Shown: one piece after another, positions 8,662 through 17,324 of the stretch
Position numbering within the stretch: the stretch's first letter is position 1
Layout of the letters: each line of letters opens with the position of its first letter
Assembly (NCBI RefSeq): GCF_001580545.1
Contig: NZ_LRBG01000003.1
Coordinates: forward strand, 62,001-126,000
Origin: Paraburkholderia monticola
GTDB lineage: Bacteria; Pseudomonadota; Gammaproteobacteria; Burkholderiales; Burkholderiaceae
DNA: 64,000 bases
Direction: 5' to 3'
Program-made: the position numbers and the translations under genes
Notes under the pieces: model-generated
The model's database searches: none
Told to the model about the DNA's origin: nothing
What the model saw: only the letters and a program-made list of their open reading frames with translations

Positions 8662-9536
8662 CACTTGACGGCCCCGAACGTGAGCCCGCGCACCAGCTGC
8701 TTCTGCGACAGCCAGCCGACGATCAGGATCGGCGCGACCGCAAGCAACGACGCGGCCGACAGCTTGGCCCAGAACAAGCCCTCAGGGCTCGAATACGACG
8801 CGATGAACACGGTCAGCGGCGCCGCGTTCGAGCTCGACAGGTTGATGCTCCAGAACGCCTCGTTCCACGACAGGATCACGAGCAGCAGCGCGGTCGAAGC
8901 GAGTCCGGGCAGCGCCATCGGCATCAGCAGATAGACGATCTCCTGCCATGTCGCCGCGCCGTCGATACGCCCGGCTTCGAGAATGTCGCGCGGAATTTCG
9001 GCGAAGTACGTGAAGGCCATCCACACCGCGATCGGCAGATTGATCAGCGTGTAGACGATGATCAGACCCGACACCGTATCGAGCAAGCCGGCGTTTTTCC
9101 ACAGCAGATAGATCGGCACCAGCACGCCGACCGACGGCATCATCTTCGTCGACAGCATCCACAGCAATACTTTCTGCGTGCGATGCGTCGGGAAGAACGC
9201 CATCGCGTACGCGCAAGGCACCGCGAGAATCAGGCACAGCAGCGTGACGCCGACCGAGATCGCCACCGAATTCCACGCGAACAGGAAGTAGTTGCTGCGC
9301 GCGAACACCTCGCGGAAGCTGTCGAGCGTCGGGATGAAAAACAGCGACGACGCGTAAGCCTGCTGCTCGGTCTTGAACGCGGTGATCGTCATCCAGAAGA
9401 TCGGGAAGAACAGCAGCAGTGCGACGAGCCAGGCGAGCACGCCGGGAATTGCGCGTAGTACCGGCTCGAACGGCGACTTGTGCGGCACCGCGACCGGCTG
9501 CGTCGTCGACGCTGGGGTGGAAGCGACGTGGCTCAT
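8661..9536 (-). CDS. Polyol ABC transporter permease (MalG type)
   Basis: A 291-residue inner-membrane permease with six predicted membrane segments (the first is LAWLVALLLFFPIFWMTITAF). The coupling EAA loop is EIPRDILEAGRIDGAATWQEIVYLLMPMALP, read here as EAGRIDGA-x10-LP, which contacts the ATPase. The length fits the MalG/SmoG partner. Its start overlaps the stop of the preceding permease by 4 bases (ATGA), and its stop overlaps the start of the phosphatase gene, so all three genes are coupled. It works with the permease at 9533-10468 and the ATPase. Confidence 0.95.
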   Translation of the reverse strand: MSHVASTPASTTQPVAVPHKSPFEPVLRAIPGVLAWLVALLLFFPIFWMTITAFKTEQQAYASSLFFIPTLDSFREVFARSNYFLFAWNSVAISVGVTLLCLILAVPCAYAMAFFPTHRTQKVLLWMLSTKMMPSVGVLVPIYLLWKNAGLLDTVSGLIIVYTLINLPIAVWMAFTYFAEIPRDILEAGRIDGAATWQEIVYLLMPMALPGLASTALLLVILSWNEAFWSINLSSSNAAPLTVFIASYSSPEGLFWAKLSAASLLAVAPILIVGWLSQKQLVRGLTFGAVK

Positions 9537-10468
9537 TTTTCGTACTCCCCTTTCAGGTTCTTCGCGAGCATCCGCACAAGGAAGAACGACACGATGTTGG
9601 CCAGCACGACCGCGAGAATGCCGCCCGCCGAAGCGAGACCGACGTCGAACTGTTGCAGGCCGAGCGAGAAGATCAGGTACGACAGGTTGGTGGTCGCGTT
9701 GCCCGGACCGCCGCCCGTGGTCGTGTAGATCTCGGCGAAGATCGACAGCAGGAAAATCGTCTCCATCATCACGACGACCGCGATCGCGCGTCTGAGGTGC
9801 GGCAGCGTGATGTAGAAAAACATCGAGAAGGGACCGGCGCCGTCGATCTTCGCCGCCTCCTTCTGCTCCTGGTCGAGCGACTGGATCGCCGTGAACAGAA
9901 TCAGGAACGCGAACGGCAGCCACTGCCACGCGACGATCATGATCACCGCGGTGAGCGGATAGACGGCGAACCAGTCGATCGGCTGCATGCCGAGCGCGCG
10001 CATGCCCTGCGCGACGAGGCCGTACACCGGGTGCAGGATCATGTTCTTCCAGATCAGCGCGCTGACCGTCGGCATCACGAAGAACGGTGCGATCGCGAGC
10101 AGGCGCGCGACGCCCTGGCCGTAGAACTTGCGATCGAACAGAATCGACATCAGCACGCCGCCGCCCACCGTGATCACGAGCACCGACACGATCAGCTCGA
10201 CCGTGTGCGCGATCGACGGCCAGAACGACGGATCGGTCGCCAGATAACGGTAATTGTCGAAGCCGGCGAAGCCGCGCAGATCCGGGTTCAGCAGGTTGTA
10301 GTGCGAAAACGAGAACCAGATCGTCATCGCGAGCGGAATCGTCATCCACAGAACCAGCACGCCAACCGACGGCGCCACGAGCCAGCGGGCCGAATTGGCC
10401 TTACGGGTTTCGCGTTCTTTTTCTGTCTGGGGATGGGTTTGCATCATTGGTACGCGCAAAGGACGCAT
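9533..10468 (-). CDS. Polyol ABC transporter permease (MalF type)
   Basis: A 311-residue inner-membrane permease, the MalF-like partner of the importer. It has about six membrane segments (for example VGVLVLWMTIPLAMTIWFSF and VVVMMETIFLLSIFAEIY) and an EAA loop with EAAKIDGAGPFSMFFYITLP. The chosen ATG at 10468 has AGGTGG about 6 bases upstream; the later MM pair lacks a ribosome-binding site. The gene is separated from the binding-protein gene by a 171-base gap with strong hairpins, while everything downstream is overlapped. That layout is usual when the binding protein must be made in excess. Confidence 0.93.
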   Translation of the reverse strand: MRPLRVPMMQTHPQTEKERETRKANSARWLVAPSVGVLVLWMTIPLAMTIWFSFSHYNLLNPDLRGFAGFDNYRYLATDPSFWPSIAHTVELIVSVLVITVGGGVLMSILFDRKFYGQGVARLLAIAPFFVMPTVSALIWKNMILHPVYGLVAQGMRALGMQPIDWFAVYPLTAVIMIVAWQWLPFAFLILFTAIQSLDQEQKEAAKIDGAGPFSMFFYITLPHLRRAIAVVVMMETIFLLSIFAEIYTTTGGGPGNATTNLSYLIFSLGLQQFDVGLASAGGILAVVLANIVSFFLVRMLAKNLKGEYEK

Positions 10469-10520
10469 GATGGACCACCTGTACGGTAATGCGCGGAGCG
10501 CTCACCTGAGCCGCGTGCGC

Positions 10521-10568
10521 GCGATGCGGCGTGCCGTGTCAAAAGACACACGACACGCGCCGCATCGC
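10521..10568 (-). other. Long stem-loop between binding-protein and permease genes
   Basis: An 11-base perfect stem, GCGATGCGGCG (10521-10531) with CGCCGCATCGC (10558-10568), extends through CGTGTC/GACACG to about 17 pairs with a 3-base bulge. It lacks a T-run. A second hairpin, GCCGCATC/GATGCGGC (10604-10623), lies between it and the binding-protein gene and shares complementary sequence, so alternative pairings are possible. Likely an mRNA 3'-end stabiliser or attenuator that raises binding protein relative to permeases (inference from malE-malF type operons). Confidence 0.6.
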
Positions 10569-10639
10569 ATACGGCGCAGGCAAACGGCCGCCCTGCTGCA
10601 TGAGCCGCATCGGTCGATGCGGCGGACCTGCCGGGTTAG

Positions 10640-11962
10640 TTACTTCTGATAACCCGCCTGCTTGACCGCGCGATCCGCGGTCGCATTGCCGGCCGCGAGC
10701 GCCTGGTCGACCGTCATCTGACCGGCAATCGCGCCGGAGACGCTCTGCCCGACCACCGTGCCGAACGACTGGAACTCAGGAATTCCGACGAACTGCACAC
10801 CGGTGTACGGCACCGGCTTCAAGGTCGGATGCTCCGGGTCGGCGGTCTGGATCGCCTTCAGCACGAAGTCGCCGAACGGCGCGGCCTGCTTGTACTCGGG
10901 GCGCGCATAGGTGGACTGGCGCGTGCCCGGCGGCACCGAGGCCCAGCCTTCATCCTTCGCGACCATTTCGATGTACTCCTTCGACGTCGCCCACTCGATG
11001 AACTTCTTCGCCGCGTCCTGCTGCTTCGACGACTTCGGAATCGCCAGCGCCCACGCCCACAGCCAGTGCGAACCCTTCGGCGTGACCGCGATCGGAGCGG
11101 CCGCGAAGCCGACCTTGTCGGCGATCTGCGACTGCTGCTTGTTGTACAGCATGCCGGCCGCGACCGTCGCGTCGATCCACATCGCGCACTTGCCGGACGA
11201 CATCAGCGTCAGGTTTTCGTTGAAGCCGTTCGAGCTCGCTCCGGGAGGGCCGTCCTTCTTCAGCAGATCGACGTAGAACGTCATCGCCTTCTTCCACTCC
11301 GGCGAGGTCAGCTGCGCGTTCCACTTCTCGTCGAACCAGCGCCCGCCGAAGGTGTTCACGACCGTCGTGCCGTACGCCATGTTCTCGCCCCAGCCCGCCT
11401 TGCCGCGCAGGCAGATGCCGTACTGCTCCTTGGACTTGTCGGTCAGCTTGTCGGCGAATTGCGCGATCTGGTCGTAGGTCGGCTGATCGGGCATCTTCAG
11501 GCCGGCCTTGTCGAACAGATCCTTGCGGTAATAGGTCATCGAGCTTTCGACGTAGAACGGCAACGCGTAGAGCTGGCCGTTGGCGGACAGGCCGTCGCGG
11601 GCCGTCTTCACGACGTCGTTCAGGTCATAGCTGGCAGGCAGGTTGGTGATCGGCGCGAGCCAGCCGCGCTTGCCCCATTGCGGCGTTTCGTACGCGCCGA
11701 TCGTCATCACGTCGAACTGGCCGCTGCCGGTCGTGATGTCGGTCGTCGCGCGCTGCCGCAGCACGTTCTCTTCGAGAATCACCCAATTAAGCTTGATGTC
11801 CGGATTCGCCTTTTCGAACGCGGGCGACAGCTTCTTCAGCTCGATCATGTCCGGATTGTTCAGCGTCGCGATCGTCACGGTCGCCGCCGATGCGCTCAGC
11901 GCGAAGCAGGTGGCCGCGCCGGCACCGACCGCCTTCAGCGCGAATTTGCAAGCTGGTTTCAT
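10640..11962 (-). CDS. Extracellular polyol-binding protein of ABC importer
   Basis: A 440-residue cluster-1 solute-binding protein. The signal peptide is about 1-26 with an ASA cleavage site, giving a periplasmic product. TIGAYETPQWGKRGWLAPI, ALPFYVESSMTYYRKDLF and GSHWLWAWALAIPKSSK are typical of sorbitol/mannitol-binding SmoE/MtlE-like proteins. The ATG at 11962 has GGAGA upstream, which I prefer to an in-frame start 18 bases earlier. It comes right after the sorbitol dehydrogenase gene and before the permeases. It determines transporter specificity; polyol is inferred from the dehydrogenases around it. Confidence 0.93.
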   Translation of the reverse strand: MKPACKFALKAVGAGAATCFALSASAATVTIATLNNPDMIELKKLSPAFEKANPDIKLNWVILEENVLRQRATTDITTGSGQFDVMTIGAYETPQWGKRGWLAPITNLPASYDLNDVVKTARDGLSANGQLYALPFYVESSMTYYRKDLFDKAGLKMPDQPTYDQIAQFADKLTDKSKEQYGICLRGKAGWGENMAYGTTVVNTFGGRWFDEKWNAQLTSPEWKKAMTFYVDLLKKDGPPGASSNGFNENLTLMSSGKCAMWIDATVAAGMLYNKQQSQIADKVGFAAAPIAVTPKGSHWLWAWALAIPKSSKQQDAAKKFIEWATSKEYIEMVAKDEGWASVPPGTRQSTYARPEYKQAAPFGDFVLKAIQTADPEHPTLKPVPYTGVQFVGIPEFQSFGTVVGQSVSGAIAGQMTVDQALAAGNATADRAVKQAGYQK

Positions 11963-12059
11963 CGTTGTCTCCTTTCTCATACGTTATGTGGTTCTGCGTT
12001 CGTTTGACGACACTACGCGCCGCTCAGAGCAGCCAACGTGCCCGCTCCCAGTTCCTGTT

Positions 12060-12839
12060 TCAGCTCATCCAGTTGCCGCCGTCGACGTTCAGCGTCTGCG
12101 CGGTGATGTAGTCGGCATCGGCCGACGCGAGGAATAGCGCCGCGCCGGTCAGGTCGTCGGGCACACCCATGCGGCCGAGCGGCACGGCCTCGCCGACGAG
12201 ACGCTTCTTCTCGCCGAGCGGCCGGTTCTCATAGCGCGCGAACAGCGCGTCGACCTCGTTCCACATCGGCGTATCGACGACGCCCGGCGCGATGCCGTTC
12301 ACATTGATCTTGTGGGGCGCCAGCGCGAGCGCCGCAGACTGCGTATAGCTCAACACCGCGGCCTTGGTCGCGCAGTAGTGCGAAACGAGCGCCTCGCCGC
12401 GCCGCCCGGCCTGCGAGGACATGTTGATGATCTTGCCGCCGTGGCCCTGCTCGACCATCTGCCGCGCAACCGCCTGCATCAGGAAGAACAGGCCCTTCAC
12501 GTTGACCGCGAACAGGCGGTCGAACACGTCCCAGGATTCGTCGAGGAGCGGGCGCATGTCGAACAGCGCCGCGTTGTTGAACAGGATGTCGATCTGGCCG
12601 AAGCAGCCGAGCGTGCTCGCGACGATGCGCTCGATGTCCTCGCGGCGCCGCACGTCGGCGCTGATGCTCAGGACGCGCTCACCGTAGGTGCCGCGTAGCG
12701 CGCCGCCGATGCTGTCGGCGGGCTTCACGTCGACCAGCACGCAGCGAGCGCCTTCGTCCAGATAGCGCCGGGCCACCGCTTCACCGATCCCGCTGGCCGC
12801 GCCCGTCAGAATGGCGACCTTGTCCTGCAATCGTGCCAC
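12060..12839 (-). CDS. polS: Sorbitol (L-iditol 2-)dehydrogenase, SDR family
   Basis: A 259-residue short-chain dehydrogenase oxidising D-sorbitol (and related polyols) with NAD to a ketose. It has the TGAASGIG cofactor motif (13-20), FNNAA (87-91), the catalytic serine in NMSSQAG (about 141-142), and Y155-x3-K159 in YCATK. GIAPGVVDTPMW and the C-terminal NVDGGNWMS are typical of PolS/SmoS enzymes. The start is GTG at 12839 with GGAGA about 7 bases upstream; the longer open frame has no family support. It is the first gene of the minus-strand polyol operon, transcribed from the region shared with zur. Confidence 0.9.
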   Translation of the reverse strand: MARLQDKVAILTGAASGIGEAVARRYLDEGARCVLVDVKPADSIGGALRGTYGERVLSISADVRRREDIERIVASTLGCFGQIDILFNNAALFDMRPLLDESWDVFDRLFAVNVKGLFFLMQAVARQMVEQGHGGKIINMSSQAGRRGEALVSHYCATKAAVLSYTQSAALALAPHKINVNGIAPGVVDTPMWNEVDALFARYENRPLGEKKRLVGEAVPLGRMGVPDDLTGAALFLASADADYITAQTLNVDGGNWMS

Positions 12840-13016
12840 TGCCTGTCTCCGGTTCGTTTTGCATTCTGGCGCGCAGTGAGCGAACGCTCGTTGCGCGAAC
12901 AATTGCTCTGTTGGTGATCGAATGATCGGATACGGACTGGGTCATGTCAAGGCACGCGGACGAATTTCGATGGTGCAGCGCGCCATGCCAGAATTCGTTC
13001 GCTGACAAAAAATCGC

Positions 13017-13034
13017 GATACGTTATATCATTTC
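13017..13034 (+). promoter_or_regulatory. Candidate Zur box upstream of zur
   Basis: An imperfect 18-base palindrome, GATACG-TTATAT-CATTTC, lies 45-62 bases before the zur start. It resembles the proteobacterial Zur consensus, in which GAAATGTTATA faces its complement. It would give autoregulation and zinc control of the zur-znuACB operon. By-eye match only. The same 240-base gap must also hold the divergent promoter of the polyol operon. Confidence 0.45.
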
Positions 13035-13079
13035 GACCTCGCCGCCCGTCCGGGCCGCTCCGTCAGGAAATTCACGCCG

Positions 13080-13568
13080 ATGACTACCTCGCTCGCCGAA
13101 CAGCACGCCACCCGGCTCGCGCACGCGGACGCGCACGCCGCCGCGCAGGGGCTCGCGCTGACGCCGTTGCGCCGCCAGGTGTATGCGGCCGTCGTCGCGA
13201 GCGAGCGGCCGGTCGGCGCGTACGAGTTGCTCGACGCGCTTGCGCCCGAGCGCGGTCGCATGCCGCCGACCACCGTCTATCGCGCGCTCGACTTTCTCGT
13301 CGCGCATGGCTTCGTGCATCGGATCGAATCGAAGAACGCGTTCGTCGCCTGCTGCGAAATCGGCGTGCCGCATCGCAGTCAGTTCCTGCTGTGCGACGGC
13401 TGCGGCGCGACCGTCGAGATTCCCGGCGACGAACTCGCCGACCAGTTGTCGCACAGCGGGCCGGCGCATGGCTTCGAGGTGCATCGCCAGGTAATCGAAC
13501 TGAGCGGGCTGTGCGCACTGTGCGCCCGCACGGCTACGCCCGAGGGCCCGCACCGCGCATCACGCTGA
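13080..13568 (+). CDS. zur: Fur-family zinc uptake regulator
   Basis: A 162-residue Fur-superfamily repressor. The winged-helix DNA-binding part is at about 25-85 (LTPLRRQVYAAVV, then PPTTVYRALDFLVAHGFVHRIES). The structural zinc site is C105-x2-C108 (CDGC) with C145-x2-C148 (CALC). The basic C-terminal end is short. It is the first gene of the set with znuA, znuC and znuB, so it is Zur rather than Fur. It represses zinc import when zinc is sufficient. ATG at 13080; the AGGA before it is rather distant. Confidence 0.92.
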   Translation: MTTSLAEQHATRLAHADAHAAAQGLALTPLRRQVYAAVVASERPVGAYELLDALAPERGRMPPTTVYRALDFLVAHGFVHRIESKNAFVACCEIGVPHRSQFLLCDGCGATVEIPGDELADQLSHSGPAHGFEVHRQVIELSGLCALCARTATPEGPHRASR

Positions 13569-13636
13569 GCAGCACAGCGGATTTGCCATCGCCATCGCGA
13601 ATGCCTCATTCAACTCTCACGCAGCAGGAAACCAGG

Positions 13637-14638
13637 ATGAAAACAATCGGCTCGATGTTCTCCCGGGCGCGACACGCGCTGAAGCGATCGACGTCTGCGC
13701 GCACGCATCTGTGCACCTGTCTGCTCGCGCTCGCGGCGCTCGGGTTCGGCCACGGCGCGTTCGCCGCCGATGCGATAATCCCGGTCGTCGCCGCGGAGAA
13801 CTTTTATGGCGACGTGGTGCGGCAACTCGGCGGCGATCGCGTCGACGTGACCAGCATCCTCAGCAATCCGGACCAGGACCCGCACCTGTTCGAAGCGAGC
13901 CCGGCCACCGCGCGCGCATTGCAGCACGCGAGTCTCGTCGTCTACAACGGCGCCGACTACGATCCGTGGATGGCGAAGCTGCTGGCCGCGTCGAAAGGCG
14001 CGCAGCGCAACGTGATCGTCGCGGCCGACCTCGTCGGCAAAAAAGGCGGCGACAATCCGCACCTGTGGTACGACCCGGCGACGCTGCCCAAAGTCGCGCG
14101 CGCGGTGAGCGACGCGCTCGCCGCTGCTGACCCGGCGCACAAGTCGGCGTACGATGCGAACCTCGCGAAGTTTCTCGATTCGCTGAAGCCGATCGACGCG
14201 AAGGTCGCCGAGTTGCACGGCCGCTATGCGGGCCTGCCGGTCACGGCGACCGAGCCGGTGTTCGGCTACATGTCGGACGCGATCGGGCTCGACATGCGCA
14301 ACCAGCGCTTCCAGCTCGCCGCGATGAACGACACCGAAGCGAGCGCGGCCGATATCGCCGCGTTCGAACGCGATCTGCGCGAGCGGCGCGTGCGCGTGCT
14401 GATCTACAACAGCCAGGCCACCGAGGCGCTGACCCAACGCATGCTGAAGCTCGCGCAACAATCGAAGGTACCGACGATGAGCGTCACCGAAACCTTGCCC
14501 GCCGGCAAGACCTATCAGACGTGGATGCTGTCGCAGCTCGACGCGCTGCAGAAGGCACTGGCTGCGGGTGACACGAACGGCGCGAACGGCGCGAACGGCG
14601 TGAATGGCGTGACGAACGCCAAAGGAAAGACTCCATGA
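13637..14638 (+). CDS. znuA: Zinc ABC transporter, periplasmic metal-binding protein (ZnuA-like)
   Basis: A 333-residue cluster A-I binding protein. The first 43 residues form a signal peptide ending at AFA. Likely metal ligands are H83 (DQDPHLFE), H142 (DNPHLWYDP) and E206, where many relatives have His. It lacks the histidine-rich loop between the first two ligands that many ZnuA proteins carry; the importer's His-rich segment is instead on the ATPase. The C-terminus has a Gly-Ala-Asn repeat from four NGAN/NGVN-like units (residues about 312-327). Start chosen at ATG 13637 with AGGA 7 bases upstream; a longer frame runs back through zur but is not coding. Its stop overlaps the znuC start by 4 bases. 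Confidence 0.9.
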   Translation: MKTIGSMFSRARHALKRSTSARTHLCTCLLALAALGFGHGAFAADAIIPVVAAENFYGDVVRQLGGDRVDVTSILSNPDQDPHLFEASPATARALQHASLVVYNGADYDPWMAKLLAASKGAQRNVIVAADLVGKKGGDNPHLWYDPATLPKVARAVSDALAAADPAHKSAYDANLAKFLDSLKPIDAKVAELHGRYAGLPVTATEPVFGYMSDAIGLDMRNQRFQLAAMNDTEASAADIAAFERDLRERRVRVLIYNSQATEALTQRMLKLAQQSKVPTMSVTETLPAGKTYQTWMLSQLDALQKALAAGDTNGANGANGVNGVTNAKGKTP

Positions 14639-15600
14639 ATTCGACTGGCCCTCAAGCGCCAGCGGGTGCGCCGCCGAGCGCATCCAGCGCCGCCCGCGGC
14701 GGCACGCCCGTGCTCGAGCTCGCGAACGTGACGCTCGAACTCGGCGATCGCACGATCCTGCGCGAGACGAGCTTCGTCGTGAATCAGGGCGAGTTCATCG
14801 GTGTGCTCGGGCCGAACGGCGCGGGCAAGACGACGCTGATGCGCTCGGTGCTCGGTCTCGTGCCGGCCGCGGCCGGCTCGATCCGCGTGCTCGGGCAGCC
14901 GGTCGAGCGCGGCAACGCGTCGATTGGCTACATGCCGCAGACGCGCAGCGCGCTCGCCGGCCGCCGCGTACGCGGCCGCGATTTCGTCGCGATGGCCGCC
15001 GACGGTCATCGCTGGGGCCTGCCGCATGCGGATGCGAAAACGCGCGCGGACGTCGACCGGGTGCTGGAACTCGTCGGCGGTACGACGCTCGCGAAGCGGC
15101 CGCTCTCGGAACTATCGGGCGGCGAACGGCAACGACTGCTGCTCGCGCAGTGCCTGCTCGGCAACCCGAAACTGCTGCTGCTCGATGAACCGTTGATCAG
15201 CCTCGATCCGCATCATCAGAAAAGCGTCGTCGAACTGGTGCGGCGCGTGCAGCGGGAACTCGGCATCGCGGTGCTGTTCTCCGCGCACGAGCTCAATCCG
15301 CTGCTGAACTCGATCGACCGCGTGCTGTATCTCGGCAGCGGCGTCGCGGCGCTCGGCACCGTCGACGAAGTGATCACGCGGCCGGTGTTGTCCCGTCTGT
15401 ACGGCTCGCCGATCGACGTGATGCGCGTGAACGGCCGCATCTTCGTGATGTCGGGCGGCGTCGAAGTCGAGAAGCACGATCACGAGCACGAAGACGACGG
15501 GGACGGCGGCCACTCGCATTCGCACGATCACGGTCACGCTCATTCACACAAGCACTCTCACGCGCACGATTCACGCGACGGACACACGCACGATGTTTGA
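14635..15600 (+). CDS. znuC: Zinc ABC transporter ATPase with histidine-rich C-terminal tail
   Basis: A 321-residue ATPase. Walker A is GPNGAGKTT (59-67), the signature LSGGERQR starts at about 160, Walker B is LLLLDEP (about 180-186) and the switch His is in FSAHELN. After residue 280 comes a 41-residue tail with 15 histidines alternating with Asp, Ser, Ala and Gly. Such a tail is unusual on the ATPase and could buffer or sense incoming zinc in the cytoplasm (inference). The gene overlaps znuA by 4 bases and znuB by 8, so the three are coupled. Confidence 0.93.
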   Translation: MNSTGPQAPAGAPPSASSAARGGTPVLELANVTLELGDRTILRETSFVVNQGEFIGVLGPNGAGKTTLMRSVLGLVPAAAGSIRVLGQPVERGNASIGYMPQTRSALAGRRVRGRDFVAMAADGHRWGLPHADAKTRADVDRVLELVGGTTLAKRPLSELSGGERQRLLLAQCLLGNPKLLLLDEPLISLDPHHQKSVVELVRRVQRELGIAVLFSAHELNPLLNSIDRVLYLGSGVAALGTVDEVITRPVLSRLYGSPIDVMRVNGRIFVMSGGVEVEKHDHEHEDDGDGGHSHSHDHGHAHSHKHSHAHDSRDGHTHDV

Positions 15601-16375
15601 ATACGATTTCATGGTGAACGCATTCGCGGCGTCGGGGATCGTCGCGGTGCTGGCCGGCGTGGTCGGCTACTTTCTGGTGATGCGCGGACAGACCTTCGCG
15701 GGCCACGCGCTCTCGCATGTCGGCTTCACCGGCGCGACCGGCGCGGTGCTGATCGGCGTCTCGCCGATCTGGGGGATGATCGGCTTCACGCTCGCGGCCG
15801 GTGTCGGCATGGGCGCGCTCGGCGAACGGCTCGCCGGACGCGACGTCGCGATCGGCGTGATCCTTTCCTTGTCGCTTGGCTTCGGGCTGCTGTTTCTGCA
15901 CTTCTTCACCGCGTATGCGACCCAGGTCACGGCACTGCTGTTCGGCAACGTGCTCGGCGTGAATGCGTCGACGCTCGGCGTGCTCGCGGCATTGGGCGTG
16001 GTCAGTCTCGTGGCGCTCGCGGCGATCATGCGGCCGCTGCTGTTCGCGTCGCTGCAACCGGAGCTGGCCGAAGCGAAGGGCGTGTCGTTGCGCCGCGTGT
16101 CGGTGCTGTTTCTCGCGATCGCCGCGCTGGCCGTCGCCGCCTGCACGCAGATCGTCGGCGTGCTGCTCGTGTTCACGTTGATGGTCGGCCCCGCCGCCGC
16201 GGCGCAGAACCTGAGTACGCGGCTGTCCATCGGTCTCGTGCTCGCGGCGGTTTTCGCGCTCGCGCAGGCATGGCTCGGACTGACGCTCGCGTTCTATACC
16301 GATTGGCCGACGAGTTTCTGGATCACCGTGCTCTCGGCGCTGGTGTATGGCGGGAGTCTGCTGAAGCGGCATTGA
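15593..16375 (+). CDS. znuB: Zinc ABC transporter permease
   Basis: A 260-residue ABC-3 family permease with seven to eight membrane helices. GQTFAGHALSHVGFTGATGAVLIG is the conserved N-terminal cytoplasmic/helix region of ZnuB-type permeases, and LLVFTLMVGPAAAAQNL is the conserved loop contacting the ATPase. It starts 8 bases inside znuC. It completes the zur-znuA-znuC-znuB set, whose transcription ends at a hairpin at 16399-16432. Confidence 0.93.
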   Translation: MFEYDFMVNAFAASGIVAVLAGVVGYFLVMRGQTFAGHALSHVGFTGATGAVLIGVSPIWGMIGFTLAAGVGMGALGERLAGRDVAIGVILSLSLGFGLLFLHFFTAYATQVTALLFGNVLGVNASTLGVLAALGVVSLVALAAIMRPLLFASLQPELAEAKGVSLRRVSVLFLAIAALAVAACTQIVGVLLVFTLMVGPAAAAQNLSTRLSIGLVLAAVFALAQAWLGLTLAFYTDWPTSFWITVLSALVYGGSLLKRH

Positions 16376-16398
16376 GCGGCGCTCACGCCGGTCACATG

Positions 16399-16432
16399 AA
16401 AAACGGCGGCATGTCACGTGCCGCCGTTTTTT
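16399..16432. terminator. Terminator between znuB and fghA (convergent)
   Basis: Stem AAAAACGGCGGCA/TGCCGCCGTTTTT with a 7-base loop, followed by T-rich sequence on the + strand and preceded by an A-run that gives T's on the minus strand. It can serve both znuB and the convergent fghA. Confidence 0.85.
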
Positions 16433-16457
16433 CATTTCGCCGCGTTTTGCGACGTTT

Positions 16458-17309
16458 TCAGCCGAGTAACACCTTCGCGTGATGCGCGAGATGATCCTCG
16501 ATGAACGTCGAGATGAAGTAGTAGCCGTGGTCATAGCCCGCATGACGGCGCAACGTCAGCGGCTGAGCCGCGGCCTTGCAGGCCGCTTCGAACACGTCGG
16601 GATTCAGCTGCGTCGGCAGGAACTGATCCGCGAGCCCCTGATCGACGAGAATCCCTTGCGCGAATTTGCGCGTCGAATGCGCGACCAGTTCGCTCGCGTC
16701 GTACTGCTTCCACGCTTCGCGGTTCTCGCCGAGATAGCCGCTGAACGCCTTCTCGCCCCACGGACAGCGCATCGGCGCCGCGATCGGCGCGAACGCCGAC
16801 ACCGACCGATAGAGGTCCGGGTTGCGCAGCGCGAGCATCAGCGCGCCGTGCCCGCCCATCGAATGACCGAAGATGCCGAGGCGCGCGCCATCGACCGGCA
16901 GGTTCGCGAGCACCGTTTCGCGCAGCTCGTCGCGCACGTACGAGTACATGCGGTAATGGCGCGCCCACGGCTGCTGGGTCGCGTCGACGTAAAAACCCGC
17001 GCCGACGCCGAAGTCCCAGGCATCGCTCTCGCCGGGCACGCCGGCGCCTCGCGGGCTCGTATCCGGCGCGATCAACGCGATGCCGTGTTGCGCCGCGAAG
17101 CGCTGCGCGCCGGCCTTGATCGCGAACGTTTCTTCGGTGCAAGTGAGCCCCGCGAGATAGAACAGCGCGGGCACCTTCGCATTGCCCTGCAACGCCTGCG
17201 GCGGCAGATAGATCGAGAAGCGCATCGGCAGACCGATCGTGCGCGACTCGTGCCGGTAGAAGCGCTGCTCGCCACCGTGGCAGGCGTGCGCCGAGAGTAG
17301 TTCGAGCAT
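16458..17309 (-). CDS. fghA: S-formylglutathione hydrolase
   Basis: A 283-residue esterase-D family alpha/beta hydrolase that cleaves S-formylglutathione to formate and glutathione, the second step of formaldehyde detoxification. FYLAGLTCTEE, the nucleophile elbow GHSMGGHGA, the acid in DQGLADQFL and the base in HAGYDHGYYFIST are all present. AGAGGAG sits 7 bases before the ATG and overlaps the end of frmA, so the pair is coupled. Cytoplasmic, typical length. Confidence 0.97.
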   Translation of the reverse strand: MLELLSAHACHGGEQRFYRHESRTIGLPMRFSIYLPPQALQGNAKVPALFYLAGLTCTEETFAIKAGAQRFAAQHGIALIAPDTSPRGAGVPGESDAWDFGVGAGFYVDATQQPWARHYRMYSYVRDELRETVLANLPVDGARLGIFGHSMGGHGALMLALRNPDLYRSVSAFAPIAAPMRCPWGEKAFSGYLGENREAWKQYDASELVAHSTRKFAQGILVDQGLADQFLPTQLNPDVFEAACKAAAQPLTLRRHAGYDHGYYFISTFIEDHLAHHAKVLLG

Positions 17310-17324
17310 CGCGACGCTCCTCTG

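Noticed and set aside
12944-13636. Long frame fused to the N-terminus of znuA
   Set aside because: It runs through the zur gene in another frame and lacks similarity; znuA has its own signal peptide and start at 13637.
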